A stretch of 64,000 bases of DNA, taken from contig JAIYDY010000034.1 in assembly GCA_027487245.1 (NCBI GenBank), positions 41,806 through 105,805 of the forward strand, read 5' to 3'. The notes below the pieces were generated by a model, which was not told the origin of the DNA, searched no databases, and was given only the letters and a program-made list of their open reading frames with translations. Shown piece after piece: positions 9,823 through 17,581 of the stretch. Positions within the stretch are counted from its first letter, which is position 1; every line of letters begins with the position of its first letter. The translations under genes and the position numbers were made by a program. Source of the stretch: Hyphomicrobiales bacterium. GTDB taxonomy: Bacteria; Pseudomonadota; Alphaproteobacteria; Rhizobiales; Beijerinckiaceae.

Positions 9823-10691
9823 TGACAACCCTCGATCGCCGCCTGCATGCCTTCCGCCCCGATCTCGCCGACCTCGCCCTGAAGGGCCGCGTCGAGGCCG
9901 AGCGCTTCGTTGCCGGCGAGGTGATGCAGGTGATCACGCACACCGCGCCGCTGCACCGCGAGCCGCGCAAGGATGCCCCCCTCGACACCGAGGCGCTGTG
10001 CGGCGAACGGGTCAGCGTGTTCGAGCTGGCCGAGGGCTGGGCCTGGTGCCAGCTCGCCTCTGACGGCTATGTCGGCTACCTGCCCGCCGAGCGCCTGTCT
10101 GCCCCCTCGCCCCAGGCAAGCCACAGGGTCAATGCCGTTCGCAGCTTCGCCTATCCCGGCCCCTCGATGAAGCTGCCTCGGGCCATGACCCTGTCACTCG
10201 GCTCGCGCGTGCATCTTCTCGAGCGGCAAGGTGATTTCGCCATCGTCGCCGGCGTCGCCGGTCTCGCCCGCTCCTATGTCTGGGCCCAGCATCTGAAGGC
10301 GCTCGATCACCATGAGCCCGATCCGGTCAGTGTGGCGGAACAACTGCTGCATGCGCCCTATCTGTGGGGCGGCAAATCGAGCCTCGGGCTTGATTGTTCC
10401 GGGCTGGCCCAGCTGGCCCTTGATGCCGTCGGCATCGCCGCGCCGCGTGACAGCGACATGCAGGAGCGCAGCGTCGGCGCGCCGCTTCCGCTCGGTGACG
10501 GCCTGCCGCCCCTGAGGCGCGGCGATCTGGTGTTCTGGAAAGGTCATGTCGGGCTGATGCAGGATGCCCACCAGTTGCTGCATGCCAACGGTCACCACAT
10601 GCTGGTTGCCAGCGAGCCCCTGCAGGTGGCCATCGACCGGATCGAGGCTAAGGGCGGCGGCACGATCACCAGCATCCGCCGGACGGGTTGA
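9822..10691 (+). CDS. NlpC/P60 (C40) family peptidase with SH3-like domains
   Basis: Probable gamma-D-glutamyl-diamino-acid endopeptidase acting on peptidoglycan peptides. 289 residues: two bacterial SH3-like segments (about 40-95 and 100-165), then the NlpC/P60 domain with catalytic Cys192 in DCSGLA, His242 in GHVGLM and a third polar residue, His254, in LLHANG. The start overlaps the marR stop codon. No signal peptide is obvious, so it may act on recycled muropeptides in the cytosol or be exported another way. Confidence 0.88.
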   Translation: MTTLDRRLHAFRPDLADLALKGRVEAERFVAGEVMQVITHTAPLHREPRKDAPLDTEALCGERVSVFELAEGWAWCQLASDGYVGYLPAERLSAPSPQASHRVNAVRSFAYPGPSMKLPRAMTLSLGSRVHLLERQGDFAIVAGVAGLARSYVWAQHLKALDHHEPDPVSVAEQLLHAPYLWGGKSSLGLDCSGLAQLALDAVGIAAPRDSDMQERSVGAPLPLGDGLPPLRRGDLVFWKGHVGLMQDAHQLLHANGHHMLVASEPLQVAIDRIEAKGGGTITSIRRTG

Positions 10692-10784
10692 CGCGCCCGG
10701 CCCTGCCCGGCAGACCCCTTTCCACAAAGCGGTCTGGCCATGCCAGCTGCGCCAGGCAAGGTTCAGGAACAGGGAACAGGTGCG

Positions 10785-11756
10785 ATGCGGATTCTGCTGA
10801 CGGGGTCGTCCGGCTGGCTCGGCCGGTTCCTTGCGCCCCGGCTGCATCAGGCCGGTCATGCCGTGATCGGCCTTGATGTGGCGCCGGGCGCATGCACCGA
10901 TGTCATCGGCAGCGTGGCTGATCGATTGCTGGTCGAGCGCACCTTTGCGGATTTCGGCATCGAGGCCGTGATCCATGCCGGAGCCCTGCACAAGCCGGAT
11001 ATCGTCCGCCATCCCACGCAGGACTTCGTCGATGTCAATGTCACCGGCACGCTCAACCTGCTCACGGCAGCGGCCCGCGCCGGCCATGACCGCTTCGTCA
11101 TGACCTCGACCACCTCGCTGATGATTTCGCAGGCCATCCGCGATGAGCGCGCACCCGAAGCGATCTGGCTCGACGAGACGACAGGACCGCTCGCGCCGCG
11201 CAACATCTACGGTGTCACCAAGCTGGCGGCGGAAGGCCTGTGCCGCCTGTTCCACGGCGAGCATGGCCTCAATGCGATCGTGCTCCGCACCGGCCGTTTC
11301 TTCCCGGAGGAGGACGACACGCTCAAGGGCCGCTCCGGCCCCAACCTCAAGGCCAACGAGTTCCTCAACCGCCGGCTGACGGTCGAGGACGCCGCCGAGG
11401 CCCATCTCGCCGCGCTGGAGCGCGCGCCTGCCATCGGCTTCGGCTGCTATGTCATTGCCGCGCCCACGCCGTTCCGGCGCTCGGATGCCGCAGCGCTGAA
11501 ACGCGACGCCGCAGCGCTTATTGGCGAGCTTTTTCCGGATGCCGCGGCGCTCTATGCCGCGCAGGGCTGGCAGTTGCCGGCCCGGATCGGCCGTGTCTAC
11601 GATGCCGGTCTGGCCGAGCGCGAACTCGGGTTCCGCTGCCGCACCGATTTTGCGGCCATCCTCGATGCCCTGCGAGCCGGCACAGCCCTGCCCTTCATCG
11701 ACGATCCGGCCTATGTCTCGCCCAAGGAAGCGGCGGCTTCGGGCATGCGCCGCTGA
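10785..11756 (+). CDS. NAD(P)-dependent epimerase/dehydratase (extended SDR)
   Basis: Extended short-chain dehydrogenase of the NAD-dependent epimerase family, substrate unknown. About 323 residues from ATG 10785, chosen because the Rossmann motif TGSSGWLG starts right after it. The catalytic Tyr-x3-Lys is in NIYGVTKLAAEGL. It is 93 bases downstream of the C40 peptidase, on the same strand. Nothing in the sequence fixes a sugar or lactone substrate. Confidence 0.82.
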   Translation: MRILLTGSSGWLGRFLAPRLHQAGHAVIGLDVAPGACTDVIGSVADRLLVERTFADFGIEAVIHAGALHKPDIVRHPTQDFVDVNVTGTLNLLTAAARAGHDRFVMTSTTSLMISQAIRDERAPEAIWLDETTGPLAPRNIYGVTKLAAEGLCRLFHGEHGLNAIVLRTGRFFPEEDDTLKGRSGPNLKANEFLNRRLTVEDAAEAHLAALERAPAIGFGCYVIAAPTPFRRSDAAALKRDAAALIGELFPDAAALYAAQGWQLPARIGRVYDAGLAERELGFRCRTDFAAILDALRAGTALPFIDDPAYVSPKEAAASGMRR

Positions 11757-11784
11757 TCGGCCCAGGCCGGGACGCGGCAGGGCC

Positions 11785-13203
11785 TCACATTGGCGCCGCG
11801 AATGGCGAGACCTCTCGTTCGAGAAAGACCCCGTCGCCGGGCGAGCCGACCACGCGGCCATCCTCGACGATGACCTTGCCCCGGAGGATCGTCATCACCG
11901 GCCAGCCCTTGACGGCAAAGCCCTCCCACGGTGTGTAGTCGCAATCGTGGTGCAGCAGGTCCTGCCGGATGGTCTCATGGCGCTCCGGATCCCACAGCAC
12001 GATATCGGCATCGCTGCCGACCGCGATCGTGCCCTTGCGCGGATAAAGGCCATACATCCTGGCGTGGTTGGTCGCGGTCAGTGCCACGAACGTGTTGGCG
12101 CTGATCCTGCCCTTGGCGACACCTTCCGACCACAGGATCGGCATCCTCGTCTCGACGCCCGGAATGCCATTCGGCACCCAGCGGAACGACGTGCGCCCCT
12201 TCGGCACAAGCTTGCCCATCGGATCGTCGAAGCGGAAAGGGCAGTGGTCCGAGGAGAAGGTGTCGAACAACCCCTCGCGCAGGCCTTCCCAGATCGCGGC
12301 CTGGCTGGTCGTGTCGCGCGGCGGCGGCGAGCAGACATATTTTGCCCCGCTGATGTCCATGTTGAGGCCCTTGAGGTCGTCGGCCGTCAGCGTGATGTAT
12401 TGCGGGCAGGTCTCGGCATGCACCTTCAGGCCCTTGGCCCGCGCCCAGCGGATCTGCTCCATCGCCTCGCGCCCGGAGACATGGACGATCATGATCGGCA
12501 CGTCGACCAGTTCGGCATGACTGATGGCCCGGTGAGTCGCCTCGCGCTCGACGACTTCGGGCCGCGACACGGCGTGGTAGTAAGGAGCGGTCTTGCCCTC
12601 GCTCTCCAGCCGGTCCGAAAGGAACCGGATCGCGTCGTAGCCCTCGGCATGGACCATGACCAGTGCCCGCTCGCGCCGCGCCACCGCGAACACCTCGAGC
12701 AGCTGGCGGTCCGAGAGCACGAGGTCGTCATAGGTCATGAACACCTTGAACGAGGTGCAGCCATCGGCGAACAGGGCCGGCAGTTCCTGGTTGAGGACGG
12801 TCGGTGTCGGGTCCGAGACGATAAGGTGGAAGCCATAATCGACATGGGCCTTGCCGCGTGCCTTGGCGTGATAGTCCGTCACGCAGGCGCGCAGGGACGA
12901 GCCTTTCAGCTGCAAGGCAAAGGGGATCACCGTTGTCGTGCCACCCGCCGCCGCTGATCGGGTGCCACTCTCGAAGCCATCGGCCATCACGATGCCCTCA
13001 CCAGAAGGCTGGTCGAGATGCACGTGGCTGTCGATCCCGCCGGGAAGCACGAAAAGGCCCTTGGCATCCACGACCCGCGCCGCATCGGTGAGGTTCTCGG
13101 CAAGCGCGACGATCCGGCCGTCCCGGACCCCGACATCGCAGCGTGTGGTGTCGCCAGCCGTGATGACCGTGCCGCCGCTGATCACCAGATCCAGTCGTGC
13201 CAT
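11785..13203 (-). CDS. hydA: Dihydropyrimidinase / D-hydantoinase
   Basis: Opens the cyclic ureide of dihydropyrimidines or 5-substituted hydantoins to N-carbamoyl (beta-)amino acids in the cytosol. 472 residues from ATG 13203, which has a GGGGGG ribosome site. Binuclear zinc ligands are all present: His60 and His62 (HVHLDQP), the carboxylated lysine Lys153 (SFKVFMTYDD), His185 (VMVHAEG), His241 (IVHVSG) and Asp319 (SSDHCPF). The AAAGGTTTVIPF and QYITLTADDL blocks match dihydropyrimidinase rather than allantoinase. Next to the urea transporter, this points to ureide nitrogen use. Convergent with the epimerase. Confidence 0.9.
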   Translation of the reverse strand: MARLDLVISGGTVITAGDTTRCDVGVRDGRIVALAENLTDAARVVDAKGLFVLPGGIDSHVHLDQPSGEGIVMADGFESGTRSAAAGGTTTVIPFALQLKGSSLRACVTDYHAKARGKAHVDYGFHLIVSDPTPTVLNQELPALFADGCTSFKVFMTYDDLVLSDRQLLEVFAVARRERALVMVHAEGYDAIRFLSDRLESEGKTAPYYHAVSRPEVVEREATHRAISHAELVDVPIMIVHVSGREAMEQIRWARAKGLKVHAETCPQYITLTADDLKGLNMDISGAKYVCSPPPRDTTSQAAIWEGLREGLFDTFSSDHCPFRFDDPMGKLVPKGRTSFRWVPNGIPGVETRMPILWSEGVAKGRISANTFVALTATNHARMYGLYPRKGTIAVGSDADIVLWDPERHETIRQDLLHHDCDYTPWEGFAVKGWPVMTILRGKVIVEDGRVVGSPGDGVFLEREVSPFAAPM

Positions 13204-13232
13204 GTGAAGTGCCCCCCTGTCGCGTTTCCTTG

Positions 13233-13286
13233 CGCAAGTCCCATCCAAGACGCAAGTCCCATCAACGACGCAAGCCCCATGCAAGA
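13233..13286. repeat. Three tandem 18-bp units upstream of the hydantoinase
   Basis: Units at 13233-13250, 13251-13268 and 13269-13286 share CGCAAG(T/C)CCCAT plus a variable CAA/AC-GA end. They lie 30 to 83 bases before the hydantoinase start, in its 5' leader or promoter, in the 115-base gap to the flavoprotein gene. Either a regulator array or simple slippage repeats. Confidence 0.75.
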
Positions 13287-13318
13287 CTCGTGGCCATGCA
13301 GACGTCAATCCGCCACCA

Positions 13319-13912
13319 CTATCCGGCAAGGCGGCGTGCAGCCGCGAACCAGCCCTTGTCGGCACCGGGTCTGGCTCCGCGAATGGGGCCGACGGCTTTC
13401 ATCATCGTCACCTTCAGGCCGGTGAAATCGAGGATCTGGCGGCGCAGGGCACCCAGCCAGGCATTGTGATAGACCAGCCAAAGGAACCAGACAGGTGTGT
13501 CGGTGGTCACCAGCACGCGGGCCGTGCGGCCGGCAAGCAGCTTGTCCGGCAAGGGCTTGCCCTCGACATAGGCAAAGGCGAATCCGGGCAGCAACGCCCT
13601 GTCGAACAGCCCCTTCAGCTTGGCCGGCGGCCCGCCCCACCATAGCGGATGCACCAGGATCATTGTCCCGCACCAGGTCAGGTCTTCCTGGAAGGCGATC
13701 AGGTCAGGCTCAAGGTCCTTGCGTGCCCGGTAGCCTTCCGTCAGGTCCGGGTCGAAGGTCATGTCCTGGAGATGCCTCAGCCGCACCTCGGCTCCGGCCT
13801 CGCCGGCGGCCTTTGCCGCCTCTTCAGCCAGAGCCGCACACAGCGAACTGCGCGAAGGATGCCCGTTGAGCACCAGCATGCGCCGGCGGTCCGTCGTCGT
13901 GATGTCCGTCAT
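13319..13912 (-). CDS. NAD(P)H-dependent oxidoreductase (NQO1/MdaB-like flavodoxin fold)
   Basis: Flavodoxin-fold quinone or nitro reductase that uses NAD(P)H. 197 residues from ATG 13912, preceded by GAAGGGG at 7 bases; the longer frame to 14038 has no such support. Motifs are LVLNGHPSRSSLCAAL (flavin phosphate), LVHPLWWGGPPAKLKGLFDRALLPGFAF (the family's WW-x-P-A-xLK block) and TTDTPVWF. It is transcribed toward the hydantoinase, leaving a 391-base regulatory gap to urtA. Confidence 0.88.
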   Translation of the reverse strand: MTDITTTDRRRMLVLNGHPSRSSLCAALAEEAAKAAGEAGAEVRLRHLQDMTFDPDLTEGYRARKDLEPDLIAFQEDLTWCGTMILVHPLWWGGPPAKLKGLFDRALLPGFAFAYVEGKPLPDKLLAGRTARVLVTTDTPVWFLWLVYHNAWLGALRRQILDFTGLKVTMMKAVGPIRGARPGADKGWFAAARRLAG

Positions 13913-14094
13913 GATGCACCCCTTCAGGCCCCCGCCTGATCGGTAGATGGGGTGACGACATCGCCCTGACGACGTGTTGATCGAAAAACAGGCAAGAGCT
14001 TTGGATTTGATCGACAAAGCAGCAGCATCGCCCGGCAACCGGTGGGCAGGACCAACAGCAGACCGGTGTCAGCGTGCGTCGCGGATTACAGGTG

Positions 14095-14109
14095 TTAACG
14101 TCTTGTTAA
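14095..14109 (+). promoter_or_regulatory. CtrA-type box TTAA-N7-TTAA
   Basis: Exact match to the CtrA consensus (TTAA, seven bases, TTAAC) formed by an 11-base-spaced direct repeat TGTTAACG (14093-14100 and 14104-14111). It is followed by CGAAT-N5-ATTCG (14110-14124). It lies between the flavoprotein gene and urtA. Confidence 0.5.
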
Positions 14110-14177
14110 CGAATGAGTTATTCGCCCTCGGACGAAATGCGCCGACTGTTGATGACGCGATTCGGCTCAGCGGGAGG

Positions 14178-14193
14178 GCAGGACAAGTCCTGC
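14178..14193. promoter_or_regulatory. Perfect 7-bp dyad, probable operator/enhancer
   Basis: GCAGGAC-AA-GTCCTGC, a perfect inverted repeat about 65-80 bases upstream of the start site predicted from the sigma-54 promoter. The position suits an enhancer-binding protein, but the sequence is not the NtrC consensus. Confidence 0.45.
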
Positions 14194-14233
14194 GGATCAG
14201 AAGAAATACCTACGACGATTGTCACAGCCAGCT

Positions 14234-14248
14234 TGGCACGTGCCTTGC
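14234..14248 (+). promoter_or_regulatory. Sigma-54 (-24/-12) promoter of urtA
   Basis: TGGCACG-N4-TTGC with the invariant GG (14235-14236) and GC (14247-14248) at the correct distance: a match to every core position of the RpoN consensus. Predicted start about 14260, about 45 bases before urtA ATG. Nitrogen-controlled (NtrC-type) expression of the urea transporter is the expected biology. Confidence 0.75.
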
Positions 14249-14303
14249 GGAGTGCTCATCCGGGCCCGCCATTGGCCGGGCATCCCAACCTGGAGATTGT
14301 CGC

Positions 14304-15593
14304 ATGGGTTTCACAAGACGTGGAGTATTGAGCGCAGCACTGGGCGGTGCCACTGCGCTGGCGACCGGCTATCGGCCCGCTTTTGCGCAGGGCGCACCGA
14401 TCAAGGTCGGAATCCTGCATTCGCTGTCGGGCACGATGGCCATTTCGGAAACGACGCTGAAGGACGTGATGCTGATGCTCATCGAGCAGCAGAACGCCAA
14501 GGGCGGGCTGCTCGGCCGCAAGCTTGAGCCGGTGGTCGTTGACCCCGCCTCCAACTGGCCGCTCTTCGCGGAAAAGGCTCGCGAACTGATCTCGAAGGAG
14601 AAGGTCTCCTCGGTGTTCGGTTGCTGGACCTCGGTCAGCCGCAAGTCGGTGCTGCCGGTGTTCAAGGAACTCAACAACATCCTGTTCTACCCCGTCCAGT
14701 ATGAGGGCGAGGAGAGCGAGCGCAACGTGTTCTACACCGGCGCTGCCCCGAACCAGCAGGCAATCCCGGCCGTCGATTACCTGATGTCGAAGGATGGCGG
14801 CGAAGCCAAGCGCTGGGTTCTCGCCGGCACGGACTATGTCTACCCGCGCACCACCAACAAGATCCTCGAGGCCTACCTGATCTCGAAGGGCGTCGCGCCC
14901 GCCGACATCATGATCAACTACACGCCGTTTGGCCATTCCGACTGGCAGACGATCGTGTCCGACATCAAGAAGTTCGGTTCGGCCGGCAAGAAGACCGCCG
15001 TGGTCTCCACCATCAACGGCGACGCCAACGTGCCGTTCTACAAGGAACTCGGCAATCAGGGCATCAAGGCGACCGACATTCCGGTCGTGGCCTTCTCGGT
15101 TGGCGAGGAGGAACTCGCCGGCATCGACACCAAGCCCCTGCTCGGCCATCTGGCTGCCTGGAACTACTTCCAGTCCGTCAAGGATCCGGCCAACGACGCC
15201 TTCATCAAGGCCTGGAAGGCCTACAAGAAGTCGGACAAGGCTGTGACCAATGATCCGATGGAAGCCCATGTCATCGGCTTCAACATGTGGGTCAAGGCGG
15301 TCGAGAAGGTCGGGACCGTCGACATCGACAAGGTCATCGATGCCTTGCCCGGCATCACGGCCCCCAACCTGACCGGTGGCGTCTCCACCATGCTGGCCAA
15401 CCACCACATCACCAAACCGGTGCTGATCGGCGAAGTGCGTGCCGATGGCCAGTTCGATGTGGTGTGGAAGACCTCCGGCCTGGTTCCCGGCGATGCCTGG
15501 ACCGACCACCTGCCCGGCTCCAAGGATCTGGAAGCCGACTGGGTCACGCTCAAGTGCGGCAACTACAACACCGTCCTGAAGAAGTGCGGCTGA
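14304..15593 (+). CDS. urtA: UrtA urea ABC transporter substrate-binding protein
   Basis: Periplasmic receptor of the high-affinity urea (and short-chain amide) transporter. 429 residues with a twin-arginine signal (TRRGVL) and cleavage near FAQGA. The mature part begins IKVGILHSLSGTMAISE, the UrtA hallmark, and continues with FGCWTSVSRKSVLPVF and YPVQYEGEESERNVFYTGAAPNQQ. ATG 14304 has GGAG 8 bases upstream; the extension to 13974 would remove the signal peptide from the N-terminus. First gene of urtABCDE, behind a sigma-54 promoter. Confidence 0.96.
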   Translation: MGFTRRGVLSAALGGATALATGYRPAFAQGAPIKVGILHSLSGTMAISETTLKDVMLMLIEQQNAKGGLLGRKLEPVVVDPASNWPLFAEKARELISKEKVSSVFGCWTSVSRKSVLPVFKELNNILFYPVQYEGEESERNVFYTGAAPNQQAIPAVDYLMSKDGGEAKRWVLAGTDYVYPRTTNKILEAYLISKGVAPADIMINYTPFGHSDWQTIVSDIKKFGSAGKKTAVVSTINGDANVPFYKELGNQGIKATDIPVVAFSVGEEELAGIDTKPLLGHLAAWNYFQSVKDPANDAFIKAWKAYKKSDKAVTNDPMEAHVIGFNMWVKAVEKVGTVDIDKVIDALPGITAPNLTGGVSTMLANHHITKPVLIGEVRADGQFDVVWKTSGLVPGDAWTDHLPGSKDLEADWVTLKCGNYNTVLKKCG

Positions 15594-15649
15594 TCCAGAT
15601 CCGGGATTACCCGCGCAGCGAGGTGGCCCTGTGCCGCCGGACCCGGAGG

Positions 15650-15663
15650 GCCGCATCTGCGGC
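15650..15663 (+). other. Stem-loop after urtA
   Basis: GCCGCA-TC-TGCGGC in the 193-base urtA-urtB gap, with partly paired flanks (GAGG/CTTC). Such hairpins after binding-protein genes often protect the upstream transcript or attenuate downstream genes. There is no following T-run, so it is not a full terminator. The rest of the gap holds no recognisable gene. Confidence 0.4.
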
Positions 15664-15786
15664 TCTTCGGATCGCGTCCCCCGCTCGCCGTGACGGTCCC
15701 GGTATCGACCATGGCATCATGGCGAGGTCCGGTGCCTTGCCATGATCCATGTTGTGTTCAACCGCTCGCCACCTCAAGGTCTCGAC

Positions 15787-17433
15787 ATGCCATTTGCGCC
15801 GCTTCTGCGGTCCTTCATGCTGTGCTGTCTGGTCGTGTTGAGCGCGCTCGCTCTCGCCGCCACTCAGGCCCAGGCCCAGGCCCAGACACCTGCCGCGATG
15901 CCGGCGCAGGGCGAACGGCTTGCGGCCGGCCTCGAACGCTTCAAGGCCGACAGCTTTGCCGACACGGAAGCCGCGGTTGCGGCGATCGCCGCCGCCGGCT
16001 CGGCACAGGGCGTCGCCATCCTGTCCGCATTGGCCGACCGGCGCCTGTTCGCGGGGGCAGCAGGCGTGTTCTATCGCGATGCGGCAGGGCAGGCCTTCGA
16101 CGCCCTCACGGGCCAACCTGCGACCATTCCGGCGGATGCCGCCATGGTCCGGCTCAACAACCGCCTGCGCAATGTCGTGCAGGCTGCCTTGGGCACGATG
16201 ACGTTGCTTTCACCCGATCCGGCGCAGCGCGTCCGCGCGGCGGAGGCGGTGTTCCGGTCGCGCGATGCCAGCGCCCTTGTCACCATCGAGGCAGCCTTGA
16301 CCAGCGAGCAGAACCCGCGCGTCAGGCGGGCCTTCGAGGAGGCGCGGGCCGCCATCCTCCTGGCATCGGCCGATGCGCCGGAAGAATTGCTCATCGCGGC
16401 GGCCAGACGCATCGCCGAAGCAGGCGACAACGATGCGATCAGTCTCCTGCGCCAGTTCGCCGGCCAGACCACCGGCGGACTCAAGGCTGTCATCGATCAG
16501 GGCATTGTGTCGATCGAGCAGGCCCAGCGCATCCGGGCCTGGGGCCAGACGCTGTGGTTCGGCATTTCGCTCGGCTCGGTGCTGCTGCTGGCGGCCATCG
16601 GACTGGCCATCACCTTTGGCGTGATGGGCGTGATCAACATGGCCCATGGCGAAATGGTGATGATCGGAGCCTATGTCACCTTCGTGGTGCAGGAGCTTTT
16701 CCGTAACCACGCGCCCCATCTGCTCGACTGGTCGCTGCCGCTCGCCATCCCGCTCGCCTTCATCACGGCCGGGCTGGTCGGCATCGCCATCGAGCGCGGC
16801 GTGATCCGCTTTCTCTATGGCCGTCCGCTGGAAACCCTGCTGGCGACATTCGGCATCAGCCTCGTGTTGCAACAAGCCATCCGGACCTGGTTCGGGCCGA
16901 CCAACCGCGAGGTCAGCGCACCGAGCTACATGGCCGGCTCTTTCGAGTTCGTGGGGCTTCAGATCACCTATGGCCGGCTCTGGATCGTGGTCTTCACGCT
17001 GTGCGTCTTCGCAGCCCTGCTGCTGGTCCTCAAGGCCACGCCGCTGGGACTTCAGATGCGCGCCGTCACCCAGAACCGCCGCATGGCCAGCGCCATGGGA
17101 ATCCGCACCCGCTTCGTCGATGCCATGACCTTCGGGCTCGGCTCCGGCATTGCGGGTGTCGCCGGCGTGGCGCTGAGCCAGATCGACAACGTCTCGCCCA
17201 ACCTCGGGCAGAGCTACATCATCGACAGTTTCATGGTCGTGGTCTTCGGCGGGGTCGGCAACCTCTGGGGCACGCTGGTGGCGGCCTTCACGCTCGGCAT
17301 TGCCAACAAGCTGCTGGAACCTTTCGCCGGAGCCGTGCTCGGCAAGATCATCATCCTGGTGTTGCTGATCCTGTTCATCCAGAAGCGCCCGCGCGGGCTG
17401 TTCGCGCTCAAGGGCAGGGCGGTGGAACAGTGA
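15787..17433 (+). CDS. urtB: UrtB urea ABC transporter permease
   Basis: Inner-membrane permease of the urea transporter. About 548 residues from ATG 15787 (AAGG 8 bases upstream). A signal-like helix is followed by a long alpha-helical periplasmic region (about 40-255) typical of UrtB, then a LivH-type membrane domain starting at ISLGSVLLLAAIGLAITFGVMGVINMAHGE, with FGPTNREVSAP and DNVSPNLGQSYIIDSFMVV characteristic of UrtB. Second operon gene. Confidence 0.95.
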   Translation: MPFAPLLRSFMLCCLVVLSALALAATQAQAQAQTPAAMPAQGERLAAGLERFKADSFADTEAAVAAIAAAGSAQGVAILSALADRRLFAGAAGVFYRDAAGQAFDALTGQPATIPADAAMVRLNNRLRNVVQAALGTMTLLSPDPAQRVRAAEAVFRSRDASALVTIEAALTSEQNPRVRRAFEEARAAILLASADAPEELLIAAARRIAEAGDNDAISLLRQFAGQTTGGLKAVIDQGIVSIEQAQRIRAWGQTLWFGISLGSVLLLAAIGLAITFGVMGVINMAHGEMVMIGAYVTFVVQELFRNHAPHLLDWSLPLAIPLAFITAGLVGIAIERGVIRFLYGRPLETLLATFGISLVLQQAIRTWFGPTNREVSAPSYMAGSFEFVGLQITYGRLWIVVFTLCVFAALLLVLKATPLGLQMRAVTQNRRMASAMGIRTRFVDAMTFGLGSGIAGVAGVALSQIDNVSPNLGQSYIIDSFMVVVFGGVGNLWGTLVAAFTLGIANKLLEPFAGAVLGKIIILVLLILFIQKRPRGLFALKGRAVEQ

Positions 17434-17453
17434 GGGGCTATGTCCAAGCCTGT

Positions 17454-17560
17454 GGTGTCATCCCCGGCGGCCCGCAGGGCCGGGAAGGGGATCCACTCCT
17501 GCTCGCCCTTCGCAACATGGATCCCCTTCCCGACGCTGGCGCGTCGCCGGGGATGACACC
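17454..17560. repeat. Nested palindromic element between urtB and urtC
   Basis: Outer arms of 16 bp (17454-17469 and 17545-17560, GGTGTCATCCCCGGCG and its complement) enclose inner arms of 15 bp (17481-17495 and 17518-17532, CGGGAAGGGGATCCA and complement). Both pairs are perfect. It looks like a mobile REP-type palindrome inserted inside the operon and would fold as a strong RNA structure just before the urtC ribosome site. Confidence 0.85.
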
Positions 17561-17581
17561 GTGTGCCAGGAGGGTCAGTTC

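Noticed and set aside
7783..9828. 681-codon antisense ORF opposite the M17 aminopeptidase
   Set aside because: Same shadow composition, and it runs through three unrelated sense genes.
14256..15656. 466-codon ORF opposite urtA
   Set aside because: Would cover the sigma-54 promoter region and has no family features.
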